Made by a program: the position numbers and the translations under genes. Positions 10,401-20,643 of a DNA stretch of 64,000 nucleotides are shown here, piece after piece. The DNA comes from Gnetum montanum. Taxonomy: Eukaryota > Streptophyta > Gnetopsida > Gnetales > Gnetaceae. Where the stretch lies: positions 249,816-313,815 of the forward strand of contig MNCI01013809.1 in assembly GCA_015680685.1 (NCBI GenBank), given 5' to 3'. How positions within the stretch are numbered: the first letter of the stretch is position 1; each line of letters opens with the position of its first letter. The notes under the pieces were generated by a model that saw only the letters and a program-made list of their open reading frames with translations, did no database searches and was not told the origin of the DNA.

Positions 10401-10916
10401 CCATTCCGAGTAGAAAACCATGCAGATGAAACTAGTTTGGTATAGCTTGGTGATTTCATCCCTCATAGCTAGTGCGATTTATGGCTTAACTTTATGAGCT
10501 TTCTGCTTGACTACCTTCGTGCACGGGTCTAGGAAGATGTTGTGCTATATCAGCCGTGGATCTAGACCCAGCATGTCATTGTACGACCATGCGAAGACAT
10601 TGATGTTATCTTATAGAATCTTGGCTACGTTGTTATGTGTTTGTGTGTCTAGGAGGTAGCTTAGTTTTAACATTTTTACCTCCCCCTTAGACGTGGTCAT
10701 AGGCATCTTGATGAGAGGTTCCTCAGTCACATCCCTGGCCTCTAAGTCTAGGGCTTGGACCAAATGCTTGGGCCAGTCTAGGGATGCTTCTAAGGCTGCT
10801 ACAGTGCTAGTTGTGGTTGACCCCTAGTCGATCAGGTTGGGGTTCAACTATCTCATGAGCTTGCCATGTGGACTTGCTAACGTTAAGGGTGTGGAGACGT
10901 TGCGATGGACTTCCAT
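7478..10916 (-). pseudogene. A2 pol: reverse transcriptase, two RNase H domains, integrase
   Basis: Starts at ATG 10,916 and ends with the integrase tail NPVNHLYLKPYY before TAA at 7,478. Visible in order: N-terminal FAWSYNDMLGLDPRLI (near 10,550-10,600); RT with WDLNKATIKDDFP, FMDGFSGYNKI, TMMPF and YVDD (10,466 to about 9,900); a first RNase H (about 9,700-9,480); a second, archaeal-type RNase H (FDGA, NNMAKYEGLL, GDSQLVMN, PDALATLA; about 9,190-8,820) as found in Tat elements; the integrase zinc region (HEGLCKRH, CDTCQRYA; about 8,500-8,370); the integrase core (LDLIES, VTKNGPQF, AEATNK; 8,300-7,950) and a C-terminal segment (KGDLIL, NGAFKLADM). The middle integrase Asp is replaced by Lys. 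Several TAG stops and shifts make it inactive. Confidence 0.92.
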
Positions 10917-11886
10917 CTCTTGCTCGACCTATCAATATGAGATGAAATCCTAGTTAAGAGGCACCTATTGGTAGAGATTATGTATAATGGAAATTTGTAA
11001 AACAGTAACAAGATGCAACTTGTGAAGTATGATGGTGTAAAGATTAAAAGTTTGCCAGTTTAGATCATGGCAGACTGCCAAGGCATAAGAGTGTAGAACC
11101 ACTAAAGATGTAGAACTGTCGATGCAAAAGTGTGAAACAATGAAACTATTAATATGAAAATGCCAAGCTTCTAGTTTAGTGTCATTGCAGATTGCCAAAT
11201 TGTAACATGCAAAAATAGTGGTATGCAGAATAGAAGATTGCGGGTATGAGAGATGCAAAACTGTTAATGCGAAAATGTGAATTGCTAACATGAAAACAAA
11301 AAACTACTAGAAATCATGAAACTGCTAATATGAAAGTGTGAAATTATAAGAAGATGCAAAACTAGCCATGTAAGAATGTGGAATTGCTAGTTAACGTCAT
11401 TGTAGACTGCGAATGTCTAACAACGTTGAAACTGCTAGTTTAGGGTCTTTTCGGACCGTTAGAGGTGCAACTACGCTAGGATTGCTAGTTTAAGGTATTG
11501 TCAAACCCATAACACTACGATTGCTGGGGTTGCTAGTTTAAGGTCTTTTTGGACTCGTAACAAAAACAAATATATTTTTTTTGGAAAGCAAGTAGTTGGC
11601 TTGAAGCATGTCAAGGCTTTAATGTTGATATTGCTATGATGTCGTGGCGAGCATGATATGCTGTATGGAGCACTCCGCATTAATCGGAGAGAGAGAGTAG
11701 CAAGTTTCCCTTTCTTGCCATTACGAACATAAATAGGGGTTAAACCCTGGTAATTTTTCCATTCTCACCATAAGAGTGCAAAGCCCACATCGGAGAACAA
11801 GGTGATTTCAGAGTGCTGAGAAATTGTGCTAAAAACTAGAAAGACATTTTTTGCATAGCGAAGAGGGGAAATATGCAACTAGGACA
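10917..11886. other. A2 spacer between pol and antisense gene, with hairpin-anchor units
   Basis: Non-coding. It contains degenerate repeats of ACTGCTAATATGAAA type (11,100-11,380) and hairpin-anchor units such as GCTAGTTTAGGGTC...GGACCG (near 11,433-11,460), GCTAGTTTAAGGT (near 11,483 and 11,530). The same spacer with the same units occurs in A1 (893-1,491). It lies between two divergent gene starts and would house the promoter of the antisense gene and the 3' part of any sense-strand intron upstream of RT. Confidence 0.55.
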
Positions 11887-12009
11887 ATGGCGCCTAAGAA
11901 GGAACGTACTCATTTGGTGCTTGCAAAGGTTTAGGAGGCAAAGAAAACCCTGGGGCACGTGACACAAGCATGTGTCGTGACACGGAAGGTCATGCCATTG
12001 ACCCAGTAG

Positions 12010-12501
12010 GTTATTATGCTTCCTCTGCCTTTTTCGCAATCCTATTATCATTTTGTGTTTTCTGCTTTCATTGTGTGTACTAGTCTCAGACATCTGTATT
12101 ATTTTTCATCACGTAGTTTTGGCCTTTGCATCATTGCTATCGCTATTTCAGCCATGGAAAATGCATAACCATTATGTCATAGTTGCATGCAAGGTTTCTT
12201 AAGCCACGACTGCCGCAGTTGTCATAACTGTAGGGGCTTGGACAATTTAAGTTACTTGGCCTTCGAATGGTGTATCATAGAACCCTCAAGAGCACAGGGC
12301 TATGTGATGCGATAGTGTGACATGTGTTTTGTTAGGGCATGTTAATTGTTCTGTTGCTATGCTAGCACTTTCATGTTGTTGCTACGCTATGTGTGGGAAG
12401 AGGGTTATGCTACGCTACATGCATGAACTGCTAGGTGTTGCTACGCTGCATGTGTATTGCACTTAGACATGATGCTGACACTTTATGATTGGGTTATGTA
12501 G
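12010..12501 (+). other. Intron 1 of the A2 antisense gene, with TAGCGTAGC-type motifs
   Basis: The acceptor TTATGTAG ends at 12,501 and the donor near 12,010 is degraded (TAGGTTATT against CGGTGAGTC in A1). The interior contains GCTACGCTATG and GCTACGCTACATGC near 12,380-12,450, the same motif that fills U3 of this family's LTRs. The exon reading phase is the same as in A1. Confidence 0.55.
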
Positions 12502-13489
12502 GGTGGGGCTAAGGCCTAGGTTGATTGTTTTAGAAGTTAGAGGGGTCTTATGTCATGTGAACAGACCTATGGCTAATGCTTCTCCTCCCTAGATACGTAT
12601 GGAAGAGTGGGGGGTCTGGTTCAGGAAAGGGGCATAGGACTTCCTAAAATTCCTTCTCAACCACTTTAGTGTGATCGTTTGGTCATCCCTAGAGGAGGAG
12701 GTGGTGGCCAACATAATAGAAGCCATTTTTTTGGGGACAAGTCGAGGCATTCTAAGGTTTCTGACTAACAAGGCAATCATGAGCGGGTAGGGAGAAGGAT
12801 CCAGTCAGCACCCAACAAGGTTAAGGTGCTTGGCCTAGATCTGGGAGATGCCTGAGTACAGCTGCTACCACCGTTTCAACACACTATTCCTTGCACGTTT
12901 TATGATGACGTGCTTCCAGAACCATCAAGGAACTATTTACTATGCTGGTGGGTGATTTTTGCAGCCTTGTTCTGCTGTGTTTGTGCGATGCTAGCCATAG
13001 TGGCCTAATGCTAACAGTATGCATTTGTTACCAGGTTCTTCATTAACGAGGATGGGATTCATGACCTACTGGGTCTACTGGCTACAACATATATAACCCT
13101 ATAGGAGTTCTCTTCTGCTGAGAACCTACAGGTGGGTGTGATCAGTCAATGTGGGGGTGAATACCATACCTACACAGGTATATAGTCTATTCCGTATAAT
13201 CAGTGTAAGAGGCAGGGTTGGCTAGATAAGGATTGGGAAGAACCTTTCAAACCAATCATGGTTGAACAAGTTCTAGTTGAACTCCCACAGCTCCCACTAC
13301 CGTACCAACCTAGTAGGCTGAACATTAAGTGCCACATGATTAAGTGTTTTTGCAATTTTTGAATTCTCTGCATTTTACGCTAAACATTTTTGTGAAATGG
13401 TTGCAGGGGCAAGGAAGCTGCAGGAGGTGATGGTGGTAATCGCTAAGATGTAGGGGGAAAATATCTACTTCAAGTATGGAGAAGTAGAA

Positions 13490-14458
13490 ATGAGCCAGCG
13501 CTGGCTAAATGGCGCAGCCTTGGACCCCCTGGCCCAGAACATCAAAAAGGCAGGGCTTATGGATCTGTTCCTAGTCCCGAATCCAAATGTTCTTATTGTG
13601 AAGATGCTCTTCCTAGTCAAATCCTTGTCTGACCAGGAAAGCTACTTCCTCCTATGCATGCATGACATGTGGGTGGTCATTGACATTAATAACCAATTGT
13701 TCATGGACCTATCCGGTATCCCCATCAATGGCATTCTGATAGGGTCAAATTCCAAGACAGAGCTGATCCTTCAAAAGATGGACATCCAGGAGTGGTTAGG
13801 GCTTACCAAGGACTACAAGGGGCTCCCCATGGAGAAGCTCAAAGATGGACTTGCCAAGGGGTTTACCCTATCTTTTGTGCTCACACATTCCCCCAGCTGC
13901 TTACCCAAGGGAAGTTCACGGGGATTGAGCAGGCCTGGATAATGTGTGAGGTTATGGAGGAGGGGGCCCATTACAACTGGGCTGAGTCTCTATGTAAAGG
14001 CTTACGGACTAAAATCTTGGGGTACTGTAAGAAAACGGAGTCCCATTCCAACATCCATTATTCCTTCTACATAAACTATCTTAAGCATTTTGCGGAGTTC
14101 CTGGTGGTTCAGGAGAATGGAGTTTGGGTCATGCAAAATTGCAACCAGATCTCCAAACCATGGATTTGCCAGATCCTTCAAACCACTCGAGCCCAAGATC
14201 TCCCAGAGATAATTAGGGAGTTGTTCTCTGTAACGACTAAGGATTGGGTGGCCTACAATGTTCGTGGCTAGGACATCATAGGAGAGATGCCCCCTGTTGT
14301 TGACGGTAGCATGTCATGGGGTGAATGTCTCATAGCTAAGACTGCAGCTAGCAAGTTGTGGCAGAAGAGGCCTCCTCCAAATAAGGAAACACTTCACATG
14401 GAGGAGGAGGAGGGGAAAAGACTATGTCTTAAACTAGAGAGGATGCAACCCCCTATTG
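13490..14458 (+). pseudogene. A2 antisense gene exon 4: unrecognised domain
   Basis: The longest conserved block of the antisense gene (the exon begins at 13,407). It is read as two overlapping open frames: the first from 13,490 to about 13,880, the second continuing to a TAG at 14,269 and on to the donor at 14,459. A one- or two-base shift separates them. Homology with A1 exon 4 covers QRWL...GLMDLFL...PNV. The protein is mixed alpha/beta in character, with no signal peptide or obvious membrane segment. It could be related to the extra open reading frames known from some plant Tat elements, but I cannot name a family. Confidence 0.6.
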
Positions 14459-14592
14459 GTAAGTGCTTTTATTTAATGCTTACTTTGTTGTTGTCTGCTA
14501 CGTTATGCTACGCTAGGTGGCGTAGCATAGCATAGCACCTGCCTTAGGCTAACATGCTTTGAGCTAATGCAAATGCATTTCTTGACCACTAG
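14459..14592 (+). other. Intron 4 of the A2 antisense gene with embedded hairpin
   Basis: A 134-base GT-AG intron: donor TTG|GTAAGTGC, acceptor CCACTAG. Exon 4 ends with one base of a codon and exon 5 supplies two (G|AA = Glu), so splicing is in phase. Inside lies TGCTACGC-TAGGTG-GCGTAGCA (14,508-14,529), a perfect 8-base stem extended by further TAGCATAGC repeats. Confidence 0.75.
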
Positions 14593-14913
14593 AAGAAGAA
14601 GAAGAAGAAGAAGGCGACGAAGAGGTGTTAGCCCCTAAGATGGGGGTGACGAATAAAGACATGGAGGCCCTAGTCTCAGAGAGAAGGGTCCCGATCGAAA
14701 GGAAGGGAACTCCTACCACTAAGGCAGGGGCTCTCATTATTAGGGAGAATACTTATACTGAGGAGTCTCCCTTGAATAAAAAATACGCTGGTCTCCTCAA
14801 AGGAAAAGCACCAGCGCATGAAGAGTAGGTCCATAGGGACCCGACAGTAACATCTGGTCAGGCTACTACCATCATTTTACATGAGCCAGAAGAGAGACCG
14901 TAGGTAGACACCG

Positions 14914-14985
14914 GTGAGTTTGGAAATATGTCTACCTTGTCATAGCCCATTTTGGCCATTGTTAATGTGTTTGGTTATGTAACAG
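14914..14985 (+). other. Intron 5 of the A2 antisense gene
   Basis: A 72-base intron: donor ACCG|GTGAGT, acceptor ATGTAACAG. Joining gives G|AT (Asp) and continues an open frame (ATIDAAGPPLICAESWAEVP). Confidence 0.7.
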
Positions 14986-15120
14986 ATGCTACCATTGATG
15001 CTGCGGGACCTCCTCTGATTTGCGCAGAATCATGGGCTGAGGTCCCTGACAAGTTCATGTTTATGTAGGGGATCGTTGACGACATGATTAGCCATCTTCA
15101 ATAGGTGGACCCTGAAGCAG

Positions 15121-15225
15121 GTAAGTAGTAGTATTATTTGCTTTTGCGTTGTTATGCTAAAACTTCTTGTGTTTGCTACTTATGCTATAATAATGCAACT
15201 AGTGATGCTCTTCATGTCATGGCAG
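15121..15225 (+). other. Intron 6 of the A2 antisense gene
   Basis: A 105-base intron: donor GCAG|GTAAGTAG, acceptor ATGGCAG. The phase is preserved (G|CC). Several short introns with consensus borders and consistent phase are unlikely by chance and support a real gene on this strand. Confidence 0.7.
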
Positions 15226-16253
15226 CCTATTAACTCAAATGGGACTTGGCATGGCCTTTGAAATTCAGCATTGTATCCACATTCCTACCTAAAGTGACCA
15301 AGGTGTCTCGTTGTGCATACAACGAGGTTTGCAAATGTGCTTTGCACTCGGCATGCTCCCTTTGGGAGTACAAGCGTGTCAATGAGGATCTGTGGAAATT
15401 GGTCTAGAGGGTTGAGCAAAGGGAGGATAACCTTAGGGTCGAGGTGGAGGATCTCAAGTCAAGGAACAAGTTCCTCATAGCCCGTGACACTAATAATGAG
15501 GACTAGTGCATGGCTGTGATAAACTACGCCAGGTTTTGGACAGTTGCGTATCAGAATGTCAAGGCCACCTGTGAACTGATAGAACAGCGGATGCAGATGG
15601 ACGTACTAGACTAGAAGTATTAGGATTTAAAAGAATTTAGTGTTAAGCTTTATAAATGGGGGTAGTCCTAGAGAAATCATAAACATATGTATAAATGGGA
15701 AAATATCACCCATCATAAGTTATATGAAGACGCTGTTGTGGAGGCATTTACGTATGAAGCATTCGTAAATGCCATTGATGCTTCTGAGGCTCATGCCAGG
15801 TTCAAAGAGTAGGTGAAGGTCATGAAATCTCTTGACTAGAAAGTGGACCTTCCCACAGGAGAGACTGTAACCATCTCCTTTTCTTTGGGGCCACTGAGGT
15901 GGACAACAGCCAAAAGGGAGAGAGCTGCTGTAGCAAACGTTGAACTAGGGAAAAGGCATTGGATAGATATTATGACAGAGGAGGTTTGGCATCATCTCGG
16001 GCTCGGTATAGACCAGATACCCTTCGAGACAGCTGCAGGCTCTATTGTAGTTAATGCTTATGCTCTATTGTAGTTTGCGTTTGTTGCCCTAGCTGATGGC
16101 TTCACCCCTACGATGCAGGCCCCAGGCAAGGGTTCAGGGCCCATAGAGGGAGGGAATAAAGAACCAATAGAGGATAATGTAGGGGAAGGTAATGCATAAG
16201 AAAATGATGTAGGAATGAAAGGGAAAGATGATGCGAATAGAAATGACCCTTGA

Positions 16254-16800
16254 TAGCATGGGATTTTTTTTTGGAATTTTGAATTTTATGTAAAAAATTT
16301 TGCAAACATTGTTTAAAAGAAAATAATTTTGAATAAAGAAAAGAGGATTTTGTGATATAGAAATTGATTCTGCACTAACTTGCACCTTGCATATGTGCTG
16401 CATTTTGTATAAAATGTTCATGCTTTCATGTGCTAGTTTTAGGCCATTTCGAGCCATTGCTAGTTTTAGGCCATTTTGGTCCATTGCATAATATGCCAAA
16501 GGGATGATACATTAACAACTTGAACGATGGCTAATTGGTAACTTATGCTAGTTTTAGGCTATTTCATGCCATTGCTAGTTCTAGGCCATTTCAGGCCATA
16601 GCGTAGCATCACGAGTTTTGCAAAAGGATGGTGTGTGGGCAGGAAGTAGTGGGTTGCTACGCTAGGCGTAACTACTTCTTAACCCAACGTGGATTGAGCA
16701 AAACATAAGGATGATACATAACTGTGCATTGCTAGTTTTAGGTCATTTCGGGCCATTGCACATAGCTAATTTTAGGCTGTTTCGGGCCATTGCATAGACA
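16254..16800 (-). repeat. A2 post-protease spacer with GGCC-type hairpin-anchor array
   Basis: Non-coding stretch between the 3' end of the antisense gene and the end of gag-protease. From 16,431 there are repeated units made of TGCTAGTTTTAGGCC and a second GGCC about 6 bases later, so each has a GGCC/GGCC stem, followed by ATTGC. About eight units occur at 16,431-16,600 and 16,730-16,795. A4 has the same array at the same place (61,655-61,855). Part of a roughly 95-bp direct repeat also lies here (16,617-16,712, partner 16,801-16,890). Confidence 0.65.
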
Positions 16801-16837
16801 CATACGAGCGGTGTCTGGGCAGGAAGCAATGGATTTG

Positions 16838-17698
16838 CTATGCTAGACGTAGCTGGTTCCTGACCCAACGTAGGTTGAGTGAGACATAAGGCCAAGCCAC
16901 TTTGCCAGGGCCTTCATCTACATCATTACCCTCCACTTGGAAGGGAAACTCAGCCCATGTGTTTTCATTTTGGGGATTAGCTTGCTGAGCCGACCCCTCT
17001 GCTGGGTAATCAGTGTAAGCTGTAATAGGCACTTCGTTCTCAAAAGTTATAACCTATGAGCCTTGTTCCATGGCTACATTATGGATTGCTTACGTTGCTA
17101 CTTCATCACCGTGGATCACCACTTCTCTACCTACATAAGGCAGGCAGATTTGCTAGTGTATGGGCAAGGAGACAATCCTAAGTTGTGGTAACCATGATCT
17201 CCCCAAGATCAAGTTAAACTTGGGAATTTCCTCAACCACGATGAATGTTGCATTTGTGTGGAACTGGTCCCTTTCTACGAAGTTTATGTGAACTATGCCC
17301 TGCACTACAACCGGTACCCCATTGAATGACCTCAGGCATGATGTCATTGTGGGCTTACTCTAGTCAACCAAGTCCAACTTTTCCATAATAGGGAAGGGGA
17401 TGACATTCATAGTAGCCCCATCATCAATGTGTACACTTCGGATCTAGTGTTGGCCGACCCAAATTGTGATAAAAAGGGGTGCTGTAGTCATGTGACCCCT
17501 TTCGGGATCTTCTTTAATAGCGTCATTGCAAAAGGTTAGTTGAGGCTGTTCGGGCTCTATAGGCGTGGGGGGAAGCATGACTGAGTAGATCGCTTCTTCC
17601 TCCACTGGCATGTCCTCATTGACTAGAGTTGTTATCAACATGTGGATCGGAGCCTTGTGGTGTAGGATAGATGTCATGATCAGGTTGTACAAGCTCAA
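16838..17698 (-). pseudogene. A2 aspartic protease region
   Basis: Retropepsin-type protease downstream of gag. The catalytic segment reads HIDDGATMNVIP (near 17,405-17,445), replacing the usual DSG/DTG core; A4 has HVDDNAITNVV at the same place. Later motifs are FIVVEEIPKFNLILGRSWL (near 17,180-17,240; the hydrophobic ILGR flap-end motif) and a linker ending near 16,838. TAG stops break the frame near 17,160, 17,350 and 17,443. It would cut the gag-pol polyprotein. Confidence 0.85.
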
Positions 17699-20643
17699 TG
17701 TAGTGGTTTTTTTATTTTACATCTTGTTTGACCTAAGTGAGGATGTCCAAAGGGTCTTGGTTGCCCCCCTGTTTGGCACTTTCCTCCTCTCCTATTCATC
17801 CTAGAAGACGAATTTCTTGAGGAGGGATGACTTTGGATCTGGGTTCAAACCCTTGTTGGCAGGGTGACATAGGTTGTGTGGTCATGTTAACATTTGTTTT
17901 TGGTGATAAAGGCACAGATGTAGGGAGCACCTTGGGTAGTACCTCCTTTCGACGTCTTACTCATGAAGTAAACTTCTCACCTTTTAGGATGAGAAGGCTG
18001 TTCAGCTATTTTGCGTGGGATAGGGGCCATTGAGGGCATCAGCCTCCTAATGAAAATGGAGCTAGAGGTGTTAACAGGTGGGACTGCGTGGCCCCACCAA
18101 TAGGTAATGTAAAGGTGGATGTCCATGGAGGGACTCTTAGGATGAACGGCTCTTGCGAGCTTCGACCAACTGCTGATGGTGTTGGTGCACTATGCTGAGG
18201 CACATGGACCATGAATGGCCATTGGGGTGGCCTAGGATCACTGTCAATGTCGATGGCATTGATTACATAACCGGCATTATTGGCATTGAGGGGATCTATC
18301 TAGACATACATAGATTGGTTTTCAGGATGCACTAGATTGCTTTCATCTAGCACCAGTTTCCCCTGATCGATTAATCTTTGGATGTCATCCTGTAATGCCA
18401 GATAGTAATCCATGCTATGAGCATACTATTGGTGGTAGTCATAAAACCTGCCTAGCCTGAAACCCTTAGGAACTGGGGGCTCATTGGGCAGGGCCAAAGA
18501 AGGGTTCATAAAGAGCTTGCAGTAGCATTGATCTCTCGTGATTACTTCTTCTGACATCTGCTTCTGTTGGATGTATCCCATTGCCAACAGTTGCTTTAGA
18601 ATCTCTAAAGGCTTGATAGGCAGTGGGGTATACTTTGAGCGGTCTTTGTGCTCAAAGTTGGATTTGGATTATGCAGATGTCTCAAGTGTAGGTATAGCAG
18701 GTTGAGGTGCATGGCCCTGTTTGGGTGCGAGGTTAGTTGTGGGTACAGTCAATTTCTTGTTATTCTTGCTACCATTGTTGCTAGGTTTGGGCTTGGCATT
18801 GGTTGCCACAATGGCCACTATGGTTGTTGGGGCCTTACCCTTTTTCTTCTTTGCGAAGGTGTTTTTGTAGGTGATGTAGGCCTAGTCTTTGCTTGCCTCG
18901 GCCATGTCCTGTATACTCGTAGTTTGCGTAAAAGCTTGGCTAAGAGTGTGAGTGAGGTAGTATAGTTTAGACTTGATGAAGTTGTTCATTGAGCCCTTAA
19001 AGATAGTCAGCAAGTGGGCCTCTGGGATGGGCTCGTGGATTTCTTTAAGGGTTGCGCTCCAACGCTGAATGAACTTTTGGACTGGCTCTAGAGTATCTTG
19101 CTTCACGCTCATCAGCTGATCTAGTGTGGTTTCTAGCTTCAAGTTGTACTTGAAGCATGTCATGAATTTGGTCAAAAAATCTTCTAGGGTTGAAATGGAT
19201 AAGCGTGGCAGTGTGTGATACCAATCTAGGGCTTTTACAGCTAATGACATGGTAAAGACACAACTAATCATGTGTAGCCATTGCTGCAATAGTAGAGACT
19301 TAGACCTAAAGGTAATAAGATGTGCATTGGGATCTCCCTTCCCATCGTACTTCGTGAAGTGCAGGAGAGACATCCCTAGGGGTGATGTCAAAGTAGGGAT
19401 CGTAGGGCTGATGGGGTCATCTTGGTAAAAGTCCATGACTTGTACCATGTTAGACCCAGCAGCTTTGAGGTATTTTATTTCCTCAGTAAGGGTTTGGATG
19501 AGTTGGAATGCTTGGTCTAAACCCAGCGATGTTGTGGATGGTTGGGGAGCTACAGAGGTAGCTCCCACCTATGGCATGGCAAGGGTGGTGGTGTGACCCA
19601 TCGACAGTACTGTTGGGATGACTCCTGCAAGTGGTGCTACTTATTTTGTCCACCACCCTGTAGGTGGTGTTCTTAGGCTAGCAATCATAGGTTGGGCTAC
19701 CAAATAGACCGTTTGTGTCGTTGATAGCGTAGACCATAGCCCCGTGTTGGGTTGTACCTTCTACGAGGCTTGGTGGGCTTGAGAGCAAACGTAGTGAAAC
19801 ATCTGCAATGGTTGCAGAATAGGCACAGAAGTGAATGGGGTCCACCATGTGAACAGGCCAGGGCCTGCCACAGTGGGTGGAATAGAGGTGAATGTAGGAA
19901 TGGAAATAGAAGTCACATACGTTTACGAAGCAGGCACGGTATGAACATGTGGTAGGGTAGCCATGATTGGCATATGATGTGCTATAGGAATGGACTACTA
20001 AATAGTTTGTAAAGGAATAGTATCTGTAAATGAAACAAGTGAAACAGGCGAGAGATGGCGTTGAAATGCCGCGAGATTGACGTGTCTACCCATAGCAGTT
20101 GTAATCGCAAGTTGCAGAAGCATAGGCATAATCACAAAGGGAGTGATGATAGACAACAGCTTAGCCTAGAAGGACTGGGTAGGAGGGATAGGAATAGGGT
20201 TGGTTGGACCTTCCTCATCTGATTGGGAATTGAGTTCCTCTTGTTCATCTTGGAAGGCATCATCTTGGTTGGACGTTGTGTCCTGTTGCTCCCTGAGCCT
20301 ATATTTGGATTAGCTGGTCTAGCAACCAATGATTTGCCTGTGTTAAAGGTAAGGAAGTGTCAGGAGTAGGAACAAATTCCTTCCCATTGCGGTAAGCAAA
20401 CTCGAAGCTATGTTTGTCTTCGAGTTCATGTATGTCGAAGGGCAGATTTACCTGCACCTTTGCACAGAGGAAGTTGTAATGCTCATGTTGCTGGGCTAAT
20501 CCCTTAGGTCCCTAGTTTTGGATTTTGAGGGATCGACATGTTTCCAACGTTGGGTTCAGCAGTTGTTCGACACCAGTAGTGCCTTGAACCATGATGGGAA
20601 GTTCAATGTTGAAGGTGTTAGTGGTAGAAGTTGTAGAATTCAT
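17699..20643 (-). pseudogene. A2 gag polyprotein
   Basis: Starts at ATG 20,643 (MNSTTS). The N-terminal extension (about 20,130-20,643) is shared with A1 and A3. The capsid-type Retrotrans_gag region is an intact 228-residue frame at 18,882-19,568: HFTKYDGKGDPNAHLITF, then ALDWYHTLP, FKYNLKLETTLDQL, FIQRWSATLKEIHEP. A4 carries the same order (QLTKYNGEGNPNMHFVTF). Between 17,699 and 18,880 the frame is shattered by TAG stops. I do not see a clear zinc knuckle. Gag would form the particle and bind genomic RNA. Confidence 0.88.

Larger units (their letters stand above)
11887..16253 (+). pseudogene. A2 antisense gene: FCP1/NIF-like domain, unknown domain, acidic and coiled-coil tail; seven exons
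   Basis: Lies antisense between protease and RT. Predicted exons: 11,887 to about 12,009; 12,502-12,951; 13,035 to about 13,317; 13,407-14,458; 14,593-14,913; 14,986-15,120; 15,226-16,253. Introns 4, 5 and 6 have consensus donors (GTAAGT, GTGAGT, GTAAGT) and AG acceptors, and all keep the frame. Exons 1-3 match A1 (MAPK start; WFRKGA, FLKFLL, FSVIVWS, FNTLFLAR, YYAGG). Exon 4 encodes an unrecognised domain (SQRWLNGAALDP, GLMDLFLVPNPNV, ESYFLLCMHDMWVVID, then after one frameshift GKFTGIEQAWIMCEVMEEGA and IHYSFYINYLKHFAEFL). Exon 5 starts with six Glu residues. Exon 7 has heptad-like charged stretches (DLWKLV, VEQREDNLRVEVEDLKSRN). It is broken by many TAG stops and one frameshift near 13,860-13,900. 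Function is unknown. Confidence 0.7.

Noticed and set aside
11100-11380. Satellite DNA
   Set aside because: The repeats are too few and too degenerate, and are confined to the element spacer.
16134-16499. 121-residue minus-strand frame after the A2 protease
   Set aside because: Overlaps the end of the antisense gene and the hairpin-anchor array; no conservation in A4.
18648-18965. 105-residue plus-strand open frame
   Set aside because: Antisense to A2 gag, low-complexity Gly/Cys-rich product, no counterpart in A4.
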